DNA of 53,838 nucleotides from Nocardia brasiliensis IFM 10847 (GTDB lineage Bacteria > Actinomycetota > Actinomycetes > Mycobacteriales > Mycobacteriaceae): assembly GCF_000710915.1 (NCBI RefSeq), contig NZ_BAUA01000034.1:1-53838 (forward strand), given 5' to 3'. The translations under genes and the position numbers were made by a program. Shown in pieces: positions 19,696-29,021 of this stretch. Within the stretch, counting starts at the first letter, position 1, and each line of letters starts with the position of its first letter. The notes below the pieces were generated by a model. That model saw nothing but the letters and a program-made list of their open reading frames with translations, did no database searches and was not told the origin of the DNA.

Positions 19696-20349
19696 TCAGT
19701 TCTTGGGGCTACCGTCGTTCATCCACTTGGTGGTGCCCGGCGGGGCGGTCAGCGTGCCGATCAGGTCGATACCCGCGACGATCAGGGTGGGCCCACCGGC
19801 GACGATGGTGCCGATGATGCCACCGACCGCGGCGCCCGCCAGGACGCTGGCGATCACCGTCGGCCCCCCGAGGATGCCGGTCAGGCCGACCAGCGCGCCG
19901 ATCGCGGTGCCGATGAAACCGCCGACCGCGGTGGCGATGCCGAATTGCGCGAGAAATGCGTCCTGGGCCCGCTGATTCTCATACGGCGAGGCGATTTCCG
20001 TCGCGGGCACCGGACGCGCTTTCGCCGCGTCCTTGACCACGGTTAGCTCCAGGGTCCGGCCCGTGTCGCGCACCGCGTGCGGTAGCGGGTATTCCAGGCC
20101 GTCCTGCCGGAAGGCCAGCGGCATGGTGACTACGGTGTTGCCTGCCTCGTCCTTCACCGCGACCGCATCGCCCGCGACCTCGAACGAGCCGCCGGTGAGC
20201 GTAGTGATGATCTTGTCGCCCACCAGGTTCGACGCATAGCCGATGTCGTTGGCCGCCGGAGCGGCCGGCGCTGCGTACGAGGTGCCCGCGCCGACGGCGA
20301 CCGCCGCGACGAGAGGAATGGCAGCCGCAGTGATCTTGCGGAGAATCAT
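19696..20349 (-). CDS. Secreted hypothetical protein with a glycine-zipper-like C-terminus
   Basis: A 217-residue protein I do not assign to a family with confidence. ATG 20349 starts a good signal peptide (MILRKITAAAIPLVAAVAVGAGTSYAAPAAP). The mature N-half is a beta-rich region (GGSFEVAGDAVAVKDEAGNTVVTMPLAFRQDGLEYPL) and the C-half is highly hydrophobic and glycine-rich (GGFIGTAIGALVGLTGILGGP, GAAVGGIIGTIVAGG), suggesting membrane insertion or oligomerisation. Similar secreted proteins are frequent in Nocardia. The open frame continues 33 codons upstream, but those lack coding character. Function unknown. Confidence 0.75.
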   Translation of the reverse strand: MILRKITAAAIPLVAAVAVGAGTSYAAPAAPAANDIGYASNLVGDKIITTLTGGSFEVAGDAVAVKDEAGNTVVTMPLAFRQDGLEYPLPHAVRDTGRTLELTVVKDAAKARPVPATEIASPYENQRAQDAFLAQFGIATAVGGFIGTAIGALVGLTGILGGPTVIASVLAGAAVGGIIGTIVAGGPTLIVAGIDLIGTLTAPPGTTKWMNDGSPKN

Positions 20350-20569
20350 TCGGGTGTTCCCATCTTCATCAGGTTTCAAGCATTGGAGAACGCTGCGCAC
20401 GCCGAATTTCCTTCCCCCACTGCGGTGCGCAGACACCATGTGATTCAAACAACAGCTACTCCGCAGATAACTGTACCGCCCCGAAGGCGTTTGGCCCCAA
20501 AAATAGGGGGTATTCTTCCGGTTTAAAATTCGTGGGTTATGTTATAGCCGTTGGCTATTCAGCTCCGGC

Positions 20570-21241
20570 TCAGTGCAATACGTTGACCGCACGGGCGATG
20601 ACCAGGGCCGCGAGCACGAGCGAGATCCCTGACTGCGCCATCATCATCGCCTTCGCCCACCGCGTCATCGGCATCACGTCCGTCGGGCTGAAGGCCGTGG
20701 CGTTCGTGAAGGACAGATACAGGTAGTCCATGAACTGGGGCTCCCATTCCGGGTCTGCCAGTTCGGGGTTCTGCATCTGGACAAACAAGAAGTCCGGCAA
20801 CGGTTTTCGAGCGTTTGCCCGAGCGCCCGGCCCGCCCCGGTCGAACTCCCAGTAGCCCAGCCCGAACACCACCACATTGGTCAGCCAGATCGCCGCGCCG
20901 GACCCGAGCAACCGTGCCGGATCGTCGCTGAGCGTCCCATCGATCAATCCCATGACCAGGTGATCGGCCGAATATGCGGTCGCCATCGCGAGCAGGCCGA
21001 CCAATATCAGCCCGCCCCAGCGCAACCAGTTCTCTTCCCGGTCGCGGCGCAGCGGATCGGCTACCGCCAGCACGACCACGAGCAAACCCTCCAGCGTGGG
21101 CAGCAACCACCCAGGCGTCGGCAGAAACCGGTCCGGCAACGCGAGTTGCAACCCGATCATGGCGAGCACGGCCACCGACATCCCGGCCCGGGACTCCCGG
21201 GTGGTCCGTCGCTGCCAAGCCGGTATGGCGTCGTCACTCAT
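20570..21241 (-). CDS. Integral membrane protein of unknown function (DUF1345-like)
   Basis: A 223-residue protein with about five to six hydrophobic segments (MSVAVLAMIGLQLALP, LLPTLEGLLVVVLAVA, WGGLILVGLLAMAT, AAIWLTNVVVFGLGYWEF and ISLVLAALVIARAV). The late motif YLYLSFTNATAFSPTDVMPMT followed by AKAMMMAQS resembles a re-entrant pore-loop region of ion-channel-like proteins and a motif of DUF1345-type proteins. ATG 21241 lacks a clear ribosome site; it lies 56 bases after the EcfT stop on the same strand, so it may be the last gene of the ECF operon. The function is not known. Confidence 0.75.
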   Translation of the reverse strand: MSDDAIPAWQRRTTRESRAGMSVAVLAMIGLQLALPDRFLPTPGWLLPTLEGLLVVVLAVADPLRRDREENWLRWGGLILVGLLAMATAYSADHLVMGLIDGTLSDDPARLLGSGAAIWLTNVVVFGLGYWEFDRGGPGARANARKPLPDFLFVQMQNPELADPEWEPQFMDYLYLSFTNATAFSPTDVMPMTRWAKAMMMAQSGISLVLAALVIARAVNVLH

Positions 21242-21297
21242 CCGGGCCAGTATCACCCGTCGGCGGACCACCTTCCGGGAGGCGAGGCGGGTCCGGG

Positions 21298-22038
21298 CTA
21301 GAGCAGCGTGAGGCCGAGGGCGAACGCGCCGCCGCACACGGCGAACACGATGGCCAGTGCGATCGCGTCGCGTCGTCCCGGCGAGCTGGGATGGGCGGCG
21401 AGCTCGCCGGTGCCGCCCCGCGCGGAGATCGCTTCGCCGAGTTCGCCCGCGCGCCGGGTGGATACGGCCATGGCGGCGGTGAGGATATCGATCAGCACGT
21501 TTTCGGTGGCCAGATAGAGCGCGCCGTCTTTGGGCCGGAGTTTGCGTGCGGCGCGCAGCACCCGGATCTCGTCCATCAGCAGCGGCAGACCGCGCAGGGT
21601 GAGCGCGACGACCACCGCCCATTCGTCGACGGGTACCCGCAGTTTGCGCAGCGGCGCACCGAGTTTGGCCAGCGCCGGCGCGATATCGCTCATCGGCGTC
21701 GTCCAGGCGACGAGGAAGGACGCGGCCACCATGATCAGGCCGAAGATCGTCACCTGGGCGTAGCGCAGCAGGGCCTGACCGCCGACCGGCAGGTTGACCA
21801 GCGCCCCCGCGACCAGCAGCGCCCAAAACCACCAGGGCAGCCGCGGCAGGGTGCCGAGCGGCAGCCGGGCGACCACGCCGATGAAGATCAGGAAGGCGAT
21901 CAGGATGCCGAGCACCGGCCAGGTCGGCAGGACCATCAGCAGCAGGCTGATCAGGAAGGTCGCGATCATCTTGGTGCCGGCCCAGAGCCGGTGCACCGGG
22001 CTCTCCACGGGCACCTGACGAAACAATACGAGGCTCAT
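21298..22038 (-). CDS. ECF transporter transmembrane (T) component
   Basis: A 246-residue membrane protein, the EcfT/CbiQ-type coupling subunit of an energy-coupling-factor importer. Hydrophobic helices occupy about residues 18-110 and the C-terminal 30 residues. The conserved coupling-helix motif is visible as DEIRVLRAARKLRPK, followed by ENVLIDILTAAMAVSTRRAGELGEAISARG, both typical of EcfT. GAGGTGGG precedes ATG 22038. It lies 34 bases after the fused ATPase gene. The pair resembles M. tuberculosis Rv2325c/Rv2326c. Substrate unknown. Confidence 0.88.
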   Translation of the reverse strand: MSLVLFRQVPVESPVHRLWAGTKMIATFLISLLLMVLPTWPVLGILIAFLIFIGVVARLPLGTLPRLPWWFWALLVAGALVNLPVGGQALLRYAQVTIFGLIMVAASFLVAWTTPMSDIAPALAKLGAPLRKLRVPVDEWAVVVALTLRGLPLLMDEIRVLRAARKLRPKDGALYLATENVLIDILTAAMAVSTRRAGELGEAISARGGTGELAAHPSSPGRRDAIALAIVFAVCGGAFALGLTLL

Positions 22039-22072
22039 CCGCCCACCTCGGCACGCGTCGTGGCGTAGTCCA

Positions 22073-24202
22073 TCATCGACCTCCGTGCTCGAGGCCCCAC
22101 GCCGCGTCGCCCGGTCGCGAAGCCGGTCCGGCCGGGTGTGGATCAGGGTGGGGCGCGAGGTTTTTCGGTATAGGTGCGACGTCCGTCGCCGATTCGGTGG
22201 CGAGCAGCCGCCCGGACCGCAGGTGCACCGTGCGGTCGCACACCGCGGACATGTCCTCGACATCGTGCGAGATGACGATCAGGGTCAAGCCCGAATCACG
22301 CAGCCGCGCAAGCAGTTCCACGATATCGGCGCGGCCTTCGGGGTCGAGCCCGGCGAGCGGCTCGTCCAGCACCACCACCTGCGGGTGGCTGGCCACGATG
22401 GCCGCGAGCACCACCCGCTTGGCCTGTCCGCCGCTGAGCTCCTCGATCGAGCGGGCGGCCAGCGAGCGATCGAGACCGACGGCGTCCAGCGCCCGCCCGA
22501 CCGCACCCGAGCCGGTGGCCCGTCCGCCCCAGTCCGCGATCTCCGCGCCGACCGTCTGCTTCTGCAATTGCAGCCGGGAATGCTGGAAAGCCAGTTCCAC
22601 CCGGCCGATCTGCTTGGTGATCGACTTGCCGCCGAGTTCGCAACGGCCGGAACTGGGTTCGATCAATCCGGCCATGATCCAGGCCAGGGTGGACTTGCCC
22701 GACCCGTTGCCCCCGACCACCAGCAGGGCCTCACCCCGGCGCACGGTGAGGTCGACGGAGTCGAGCGCCGCCGCCTCCCACGGGGTGCCGCGGTTGTAAG
22801 TGTGTCGTACGCCGCGTAGTTCGAGCAGGGTCTCGCCCATCGGCCTGCGCCGGTCGGCGCGGGCCGGCCGGGGCCAGGCGGGCAGGCTGTCCACCGCGCG
22901 CCCGTCCGCGAGATGCACCACCCGGTCGGCCGCGTCGGCGTCGGCCTCGTGGTGGGTCACCAATACCACGGCCATGCCGTGTCGTTTCGGCAGTGCGGCA
23001 AGCAGTTCGACGAGTTCGCGGCGTCCGTCGGGATCGATCATCGAGGTGGCCTCGTCGGCGATGAGCAGCGCGGGTCGGCGGGCCAGTGCCGCGGCGACCG
23101 CGAGCCGCTGCTGCTGCCCGCCGGACAGCGTCGCCGTCTCCTTGGCGCCCATGCCCGCCAAACCGACCTCACCGAGCAGCGCCTCGACGTCGACCTCGGC
23201 CGCGAGTTCCGGTGGCAGGCCCCACACCACGTCGTCGGCGACGAGCACGCCGAGGGTCTGGCTCTCCGGCCGCTGCATGACCAGCGCGGTGCCGCCGGGG
23301 TGCCCGAGGCCCGCCGAGCCCGGCCGTCGCACGGTGCCCGCCGTCGGCGGCAGGCCCGCGAGCAGCCGGGTCAGCGTCGATTTGCCGGAGCCGTTGTGCC
23401 CGACCACCGCGACGAACTCGCCGACGTCCACGGTCAGGTCGATATCGCGCAGTGCCGCGCGCTGCGCATCCGGGTAGTGGAAGCCGGCGCCTTGCAAGGT
23501 GACCGGCAGCGGTCCGATCGGCCGGTCGTCCGGCGGCGCGTCGAGCCGGTCGTGGCCGGGCAGCCAGGCCAGCCGGTCCAGCACCGAGCCGAGCACGAAC
23601 CAGGAGAACAGCGTCGTGGTCACGATGCCGAGCGCGGCGCCGCCGCCGAGCCAGAGCCACCACCAGCGCAGCACCGAATCGGTGATATCCGCGGCGGCGC
23701 GGCCGAGCGGTTCCAGTTGCGGTTGGCGCGCCGCGAGATCCTGGACGCCGCGCGAGGCGTTGCGGATGTTGTCGAACACCAGGTTGCGCGTCGTGGTGAC
23801 CAGCTGCAGGAAGCCGACCGAGAACGCGCCCCAGATCAGCCCGGCCAGCACCGAGAGGCCGAACACGGTCACGAATCCGCCGCCGCGGCGCTTCTGCACG
23901 CCGATGATGCCCGCGATCGTCGAGGTCATCAGCAGTCCGATGGTGGCGAGCAGCCCGGTCGCGACGAAGGTGACCAGGGTTGCCGCGATCGCGGCGGTGA
24001 GCAGGGCGCGTAACCGGAATCGGTGCGCGATCATCCCCATCGGCACCGCCGCGACCAGGTTCAGCGCGGCGGCCATCGGGATCACCGACCCGACGGTGAC
24101 CAACCCGACGGTGGCGCCGCCTAGCACCGCGCCGGTGGCCAGCTCGATCGGACGCAACGGCCCGTGTTCGGCCGGTTTGTCAGCTGTCGGCAGTCCACTC
24201 AC
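22073..24202 (-). CDS. ECF transporter fusion: membrane domain plus two ABC ATPase domains
   Basis: A 709-residue fusion. About residues 1-210 are membrane-spanning (five or six segments) in the place of a substrate-binding S component. Two ATPase domains follow: the first with Walker A VGHNGSGKST, signature LSGGQQQRL and Walker B LLIADEAT; the second with VGGNGSGKST, LSGGQAKR and VVVLDEP. The second resembles EcfA in lacking extra regions. This S-A-A' order in one chain resembles Rv2326c of M. tuberculosis. The GTG at 24202 is chosen as the first start before the membrane part; the open frame runs further upstream into the next gene's antisense. The cargo, probably a vitamin or metal, cannot be read from sequence. 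Confidence 0.88.
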   Translation of the reverse strand: MSGLPTADKPAEHGPLRPIELATGAVLGGATVGLVTVGSVIPMAAALNLVAAVPMGMIAHRFRLRALLTAAIAATLVTFVATGLLATIGLLMTSTIAGIIGVQKRRGGGFVTVFGLSVLAGLIWGAFSVGFLQLVTTTRNLVFDNIRNASRGVQDLAARQPQLEPLGRAAADITDSVLRWWWLWLGGGAALGIVTTTLFSWFVLGSVLDRLAWLPGHDRLDAPPDDRPIGPLPVTLQGAGFHYPDAQRAALRDIDLTVDVGEFVAVVGHNGSGKSTLTRLLAGLPPTAGTVRRPGSAGLGHPGGTALVMQRPESQTLGVLVADDVVWGLPPELAAEVDVEALLGEVGLAGMGAKETATLSGGQQQRLAVAAALARRPALLIADEATSMIDPDGRRELVELLAALPKRHGMAVVLVTHHEADADAADRVVHLADGRAVDSLPAWPRPARADRRRPMGETLLELRGVRHTYNRGTPWEAAALDSVDLTVRRGEALLVVGGNGSGKSTLAWIMAGLIEPSSGRCELGGKSITKQIGRVELAFQHSRLQLQKQTVGAEIADWGGRATGSGAVGRALDAVGLDRSLAARSIEELSGGQAKRVVLAAIVASHPQVVVLDEPLAGLDPEGRADIVELLARLRDSGLTLIVISHDVEDMSAVCDRTVHLRSGRLLATESATDVAPIPKNLAPHPDPHPAGPASRPGDAAWGLEHGGR

Positions 24203-24234
24203 GGCACAAGTCTGCCACCCCGGGCCGACCGGCC

Positions 24235-25695
24235 TCAGCGTGCGGAGGTGAGGGTGTAGTCCGCCGGGTCGAGCTTGCGGACGTGACGGCGGTAGCTGGT
24301 CTGCGAGCCGGGCCAGTTGTTGGTGATCCGGCCCGCGGCGTTGCGGTACCAGCTCGAGCAGAAGTTCCAGGGGGTCCGCGCCAGCCGCTGCTGGAGTGCG
24401 TCGTTGAACCGCTGCTCCTGGTCCGCGCGCACCTCGAGCCGCCGGCCGTCGCCGAGCAACGCGACCGCCTGACGGATGTAGCGGGCCTGGGATTCGATCA
24501 TGTAGATGATCGAGCCCACCCCGAGGTTGGTGTTCGGGCCGTAGACCAGGAACAGGTTGGGGAAGTCCGGCACGGCGATGCCGTAGAAGGCGTGCGCCCC
24601 CGCGGCCCAGACATCGGACAACTTGCGGCCCGCGCGGCCGTAGATGTCCATCGGCCACAGGAATTCGGTGCCCTTGAAGCCGGTGCCGTAGATGATCACG
24701 TCGGCCGGGTGCACGGTGCCGTCGGCGGTGCGTACGCCCTCGGGCACCACCTCGGTGATGGCCGTGGTCTCCACCTGCACGTTCGGCTGGGTCAGGGCCG
24801 GGTAGTAGTCGTTGGAGAACAATCCGCGCTTGCAGCCGATCGGATAGTCCGGGGTGAGCTTGGCCCGCAGCTGCGGATCGGTCACCTGCTTGTGCAGATG
24901 CCGTTCGGCGATGCGCGCCACCAGCCGGGCGATGGCCGGGAATTCCACCAGGCCGAGCGAGACGAATTCCGCGATCGCCCACCAGCCGAACCGTTCGACC
25001 AGCAGCGCGCCGGGCAGACGAGCGAACAGCCGGTGCTGCACCGGCGAGTAATCGGTGTCGAACTTCGGGATGACCCAGGCCGGTGTGCGCTGGAACAGCC
25101 TCAGTTCGGCTACCCGCGGCTGGATCTCGGGGATGAACTGGATGGCGCTGGCGCCGGTGCCGATACAGGCCACCCGCTTGCCGGTCAGTTCGACCGCGTG
25201 GTCCCACTCCGCGGAATGGAAGGCCGGGCCCGCGAACGAGTCGAGGCCCGCGATATCCGGCAGGGCGGGCCGGGACAGCTGTCCGACCGCGGGGATCAGC
25301 ACGTCCGCGGTGTGCGCGCTGCCGTCCGCGGTATGCACCGTCCAGCGGCCGGTGGCGTCGTCGAACTCGGCGTGCGTCACGTCGGCGCCGAACCGGATGC
25401 TGTCGAGCACCCCGTTGCGTGCCGCGACACTGCGCAGATAGTCGTGGATGGCGAGGCGTCCGGAATAGCGCTGCGGCCAGTCCGGCTTCGGCTCGAAGGA
25501 GAACGAGTACAGCGGGGACGGCACATCACAGGCGGCGCCGGGATAGGTGTTCTCGCGCCACACACCGCCGAGGTCGGCGGCCCGCTCCAGAATGGTGATG
25601 TCGTGCAAACCGTTGCGGCGCAACTCGATCGCCATCCCGATACCGCCGAACCCCGCGCCGATGATCACTACCGACGGCTGCCGCCCTGCTGCCAT
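24235..25695 (-). CDS. Baeyer-Villiger-type flavin monooxygenase
   Basis: A 486-residue NADPH- and oxygen-dependent enzyme. It has the FAD motif IGAGFGGIGMAIELR near the start, the Baeyer-Villiger fingerprint FAGPAFHSAEWDH, and the NADPH motif CIGTGASAIQFI after it, with the late ATG-type motif IIYGTGFKGTEFLWP. It inserts oxygen next to a carbonyl of a ketone, perhaps steroid or terpenoid. GAGGAG precedes ATG 25695. A divergent AraC-type regulator starts 96 bases away and is the likely controller. Substrate unknown. Confidence 0.9.
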   Translation of the reverse strand: MAAGRQPSVVIIGAGFGGIGMAIELRRNGLHDITILERAADLGGVWRENTYPGAACDVPSPLYSFSFEPKPDWPQRYSGRLAIHDYLRSVAARNGVLDSIRFGADVTHAEFDDATGRWTVHTADGSAHTADVLIPAVGQLSRPALPDIAGLDSFAGPAFHSAEWDHAVELTGKRVACIGTGASAIQFIPEIQPRVAELRLFQRTPAWVIPKFDTDYSPVQHRLFARLPGALLVERFGWWAIAEFVSLGLVEFPAIARLVARIAERHLHKQVTDPQLRAKLTPDYPIGCKRGLFSNDYYPALTQPNVQVETTAITEVVPEGVRTADGTVHPADVIIYGTGFKGTEFLWPMDIYGRAGRKLSDVWAAGAHAFYGIAVPDFPNLFLVYGPNTNLGVGSIIYMIESQARYIRQAVALLGDGRRLEVRADQEQRFNDALQQRLARTPWNFCSSWYRNAAGRITNNWPGSQTSYRRHVRKLDPADYTLTSAR

Positions 25696-25791
25696 GTGAC
25701 ACTCCTCACGGGAATGCAGTTAGTTCCACTCTAAGTCCCCGCCACCCACCCGATCGACAAATTCGGCCACCCTGTCCCATACTGTGGCGCT

Positions 25792-26850
25792 GTGGAACGG
25801 GTGCAGGATCCGGGGATCCGCGACTGGAACTTTCCGCGCGGGATAGCCAGCGTGGCGCTGATGGTCGCGTACGCGGGGGAGCACGGCGTGCCCGCGGGGC
25901 GCATGCTCGCCGGGACCGGGCTCACCGAATCGTTGCTGCGCGATCCGGACGCGCAGATCGCCGCGCACGTGGAGCTCGCGGTGATTCGCAATCTGGTGCG
26001 CGAACTCGCGGCGCGGCCCGCAGTGGGGGTGGAGGTGGGCCGCCGCTACCGGATCACCACTTTCGGCATCTTCGGCTTCGCGTGCGTCAGCAGCCCGACC
26101 CTCGGCGAGGCGATCTCGTTCGCGCTGCGGTATCTCGAATTGAGCTTCACCTTCTGCCTGCCGGTCGCCGAGTGGCGTGAGGGCGAGTTCGTGGCGTGGG
26201 TGCACGACGAGCTGATCCCCGCCGACGTGCGCCAATTCCTGGTGGAGCGCGACGTCACCGCCATGCACCAGGTGATGAGCGATCTGCTCGGCAGGCAGTT
26301 GCCCCTGGCCAGGGCCGAATTCCGGTTCGAGGAACCGGCATACGCGGACCGGATCGAAGCGGTCACGGTAGTGCGTCCGCGTTTCGGACGGCCGCGCAAT
26401 CTGTTCGCCATCGACCCTGCGGTGCTGGATCAGCCCCTGCCCCAGGCGAACGAGCAGACCTGGGCCATGTGCCTGGCACAATGCCGAGATCTGGTGCACC
26501 GCAGGCGTGCCCGCACCGGCATCGCCGCCGAGGTGCGCGCGCTGCTCGTGCCCGGCGGGCTGGAGGGCTTCACCGCGCCACCCGGAATCGATTCCGTCGC
26601 CCGCGATCTCAATATCAGCACACGCACCCTGCGCCGGCACCTGGACGCGGCGGGCACCAGCTATCGCGCGCTGCTCGACGAGGTACGTCGCGCGCTGGCC
26701 GAGGAAATGCTCACCACCACACCACTTTCGGTGAGCGATGTGGCGATCCGGCTCGGCTACGCCGAATCGTCCACGTTCATCTACGCATTCAAACGCTGGA
26801 CCGGTGCGACCCCGGCCGCCTACCGCAGGGAACGCGCGCTGCGTCGCTGA
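25792..26850 (+). CDS. AraC-family transcriptional regulator (arabinose-binding-domain type)
   Basis: A 352-residue regulator starting at GTG 25792. The N-terminal two thirds (GYGVxxxxLLAGTGLTES-like start, then FGIFGFACVSSPTLGEAISFALRY) match the ligand-binding domain found in OruR/ArgR-type AraC proteins. The C-terminal HTH pair is clear: SVARDLNISTRTLRRHLDAAGTSY and VAIRLGYAESSTFIYAFKRWTGATPAAYR. It is transcribed divergently from the Baeyer-Villiger monooxygenase and most likely activates it. No neat operator was identified in the 96-base gap. Confidence 0.92.
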   Translation: MERVQDPGIRDWNFPRGIASVALMVAYAGEHGVPAGRMLAGTGLTESLLRDPDAQIAAHVELAVIRNLVRELAARPAVGVEVGRRYRITTFGIFGFACVSSPTLGEAISFALRYLELSFTFCLPVAEWREGEFVAWVHDELIPADVRQFLVERDVTAMHQVMSDLLGRQLPLARAEFRFEEPAYADRIEAVTVVRPRFGRPRNLFAIDPAVLDQPLPQANEQTWAMCLAQCRDLVHRRRARTGIAAEVRALLVPGGLEGFTAPPGIDSVARDLNISTRTLRRHLDAAGTSYRALLDEVRRALAEEMLTTTPLSVSDVAIRLGYAESSTFIYAFKRWTGATPAAYRRERALRR

Positions 26851-26862
26851 GCCGGGCTCGGG

Positions 26863-27540
26863 TCAAGACTCTTCGCCGCGGCCATCCCTGCTGCCCGCGT
26901 ATGCGAATTCGCGCACCTTGCCCACGGCTTTGGGCACCAGGTCCACACCGTCCGGAGTGTTGAGCATGGGATCGTAGAAGTCCGTCCGGTGCTCCTGTGG
27001 TTCGGCCAGGCGCAGAGTCAGCTCCGCCATGCGGAAAGCCGGTGTGCCCAGTCCGCTCGCCGTCAAGTCGAACGAGAGGGCGTTGTCGCGCAGGTATTCC
27101 CGCAGTTCTGCCAGCGAGGCCGCGGTGGGCTGATCGGGGTCGGGTTCGGCGAAAAACCAAGTGGGCGATGAGCTTCCGACCCGGTACGGCATCAGGCTGC
27201 CGTACCGCGCGTGCACCCAGCCGCGTGCGGGGGTGATGACGAACCGGCCGAGCGCGCCGCGCCCGGTGGTCGCCAACGCGAAATCCCAAGGCCGGTCGTG
27301 GCTGTCGAGCACCCGGAAGGCGAAGCCGAGCACGTCGGGCAGCCCGCCCGGCGTGCCGACGCCCTTGGACAGACGGGCGATGACGGCGCGGTCACCCTCG
27401 CCGAACAGGGCGGTGAATTCATCTTCCGCACGCAGCCGTCCGGACAGCGGCAGGCCGTTCGGATGAAAGACCCTGGCCCGCCGCAACCGGGCTCCGGCGG
27501 CGAAGGCGGTACGTACGGCTGACGCGGCAAGATCCGGCAT
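26863..27540 (-). CDS. Catalase-superfamily-like protein of unknown activity
   Basis: A 225-residue protein. The segment HPNGLPLSGRLR, then SKGVGTPGGLPDVLGFAFRVLD and PWDFALATTG resembles the core of heme catalases (substrate-channel and heme-pocket strand), but it is far shorter and I see no proximal heme Tyr motif (RxxSYxDT). Similar proteins in mycolata are often labelled phosphodiesterase, perhaps because they neighbour such genes, as here: a metallophosphoesterase gene lies 73 bases upstream on the same strand. A lipid- or peroxide-binding role is possible. Function not established. Confidence 0.6.
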   Translation of the reverse strand: MPDLAASAVRTAFAAGARLRRARVFHPNGLPLSGRLRAEDEFTALFGEGDRAVIARLSKGVGTPGGLPDVLGFAFRVLDSHDRPWDFALATTGRGALGRFVITPARGWVHARYGSLMPYRVGSSSPTWFFAEPDPDQPTAASLAELREYLRDNALSFDLTASGLGTPAFRMAELTLRLAEPQEHRTDFYDPMLNTPDGVDLVPKAVGKVREFAYAGSRDGRGEES

Positions 27541-27613
27541 CGGAGTTCCTTCTCCTCGGGAGACACTGCTATCCCTCGACTGCCCGGACCCGCCACGGCT
27601 AAACGGCGTCCGC

Positions 27614-28393
27614 TCAGCTGGGCGGCACGCCGACCCGGCCGCCCATCGGCACGCTGCGGAAATGGGTTGTGAGCCCGTGCTTTTCGTCGATGATGTGCAG
27701 CGCTATCGCCGGGTCCGGCGCGTAGTCCATCACGTGGTCCGGCGGGTCCAGTTCCCACTCACCACCGAGCACGGACGCGGTGCTCGGCGCGACGAGCAGC
27801 GGGCGGCCCGCGAAGGTCGTCGTGGCCGCGGAATGCGCGTGACCGGTGAGCACCGCGATGATGCGATCGTCGCCCGCGACCAGTTCGGCGAGCTTCTCCG
27901 GCTCCGCCAGGGCGATCTCGTCGACGATCGGGCTGAACAGGTGGGCGGGCGGATGATGCAGGGCGACCAGCACCGGCTTGCCCGCCGGCGCGGCCGCGAG
28001 CACGTCGCGCAGCCAGGTGTAGGTGTCCTCGGTGAGCAGGCCGCTCGGTTCACCGGGAATGCTCGAATCCAGCAGGGCGACGGTGAGATCCCCGATCCGC
28101 TGGGTCTGGTTGATCGGCGCGGTCGAGGCAGTGGTGCCGAGCAGGACGCTGCGGAACGTCGCGCGATCGTCGTGGTTGCCCGGGATGGCGTACACCGGGA
28201 TGTCGAGTTCGAAGGCGCGCCTGGCCTGCTCGTACTGTTCGGGTTTGCCGGAATCGGTGACATCGCCGGTCACCAGGATCGCGTCCGGCCGGTGGCGCAG
28301 GCCGGTGAGAAAGGCCATCACCCGCTCGACCCGTGCGGCGTTGCGGGCGCCGAGATCGAAATGGGTGTCGCTGACCTGAGCCACCAAGATCAT
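27614..28393 (-). CDS. Class III cyclic nucleotide phosphodiesterase / metallophosphoesterase
   Basis: A 259-residue calcineurin-like enzyme with all metal motifs: DTH in VSDTHFD, GD in VTGDVTDSG, GNHD in IPGNHDDRA, an HHPP motif and GHAHS. This arrangement with IPGNHDDR is that of class III cAMP phosphodiesterases such as CpdA and M. tuberculosis Rv0805. It would hydrolyse 2',3'- or 3',5'-cyclic nucleotides in the cytoplasm or at the membrane. A class III nucleotide cyclase lies about 2.3 kb away (30649-31656), so both arms of cAMP turnover are close but in separate units. Downstream is the catalase-like gene, likely co-transcribed. Confidence 0.88.
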   Translation of the reverse strand: MILVAQVSDTHFDLGARNAARVERVMAFLTGLRHRPDAILVTGDVTDSGKPEQYEQARRAFELDIPVYAIPGNHDDRATFRSVLLGTTASTAPINQTQRIGDLTVALLDSSIPGEPSGLLTEDTYTWLRDVLAAAPAGKPVLVALHHPPAHLFSPIVDEIALAEPEKLAELVAGDDRIIAVLTGHAHSAATTTFAGRPLLVAPSTASVLGGEWELDPPDHVMDYAPDPAIALHIIDEKHGLTTHFRSVPMGGRVGVPPS

Positions 28394-28557
28394 CGGTGTT
28401 CGCTTTCTCTGGGGGATCGCTCCGTTGCGTCAGAGTGTGCCCGCCTCCCGTGCGCGACACGGTACAAGGCTAGTTGACCTGCGGCTTAACCGTCGCCATG
28501 AGGCTCACCACCAGCGGAAACGTGCGCGGTGGTCTGTGTCGGCGGTCATAGTGGCGT

Positions 28558-28995
28558 TCAGTTCGGCTCTTCGGTGACCAGTGCCGCCAACCGCTGCAAC
28601 GAGCGGAGGAAGATCCGGCGCTCGGCCGCGGGCAGCTGACTCAACCAGTGTTCTTCCTGCTCCTGGATATCGCGTTGGGCGCGGTCGCGCAGCTCGCGTC
28701 CGGCGGCGGTGAGCGACACCAGATTCACCCGCCGGTCCGCCGGATCCGGTTCGCGCCGAATGAGTTCGCGCTGCTGCAAGTCGTCGAGCACGCCGATGAT
28801 CCGGGTCTTGTCCGCGCCGATCGCCTTGGCCAGCGCGGCCTGGGTGTAGACGGGTTCCCGGCCCAGGCCGAGCAGGACGGCGTACGCCCACATCGACAGC
28901 TCATGGCGTTGCAGGACAGGCAGTTCCGCCGCCATCAGTGCGCGGCCGAGCGGCGCGATCATCGCGGCGAGGTCAGGTCGGCGTGCTTCGGACAT
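28558..28995 (-). CDS. MarR-family transcriptional regulator
   Basis: A 145-residue dimeric winged-helix repressor. The HTH is at YTQAALAKAIGADKTRIIGVLDDLQQRELI and the wing at REPDPADRRVNLVSLTAAG, both strongly MarR-like. It is divergent from the TIGR03086 protein at 29082, with AT-rich inverted sequence between them, so it probably represses that gene and itself. Ligand unknown. Confidence 0.93.
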   Translation of the reverse strand: MSEARRPDLAAMIAPLGRALMAAELPVLQRHELSMWAYAVLLGLGREPVYTQAALAKAIGADKTRIIGVLDDLQQRELIRREPDPADRRVNLVSLTAAGRELRDRAQRDIQEQEEHWLSQLPAAERRIFLRSLQRLAALVTEEPN

Positions 28996-29021
28996 GGGTT
29001 AGAAAGTACTGCTTGCGAGAT

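Noticed and set aside
24283..25734. 483-codon frame opposite the Baeyer-Villiger monooxygenase
   Set aside because: Shadow of a gene with all expected motifs on the other strand.
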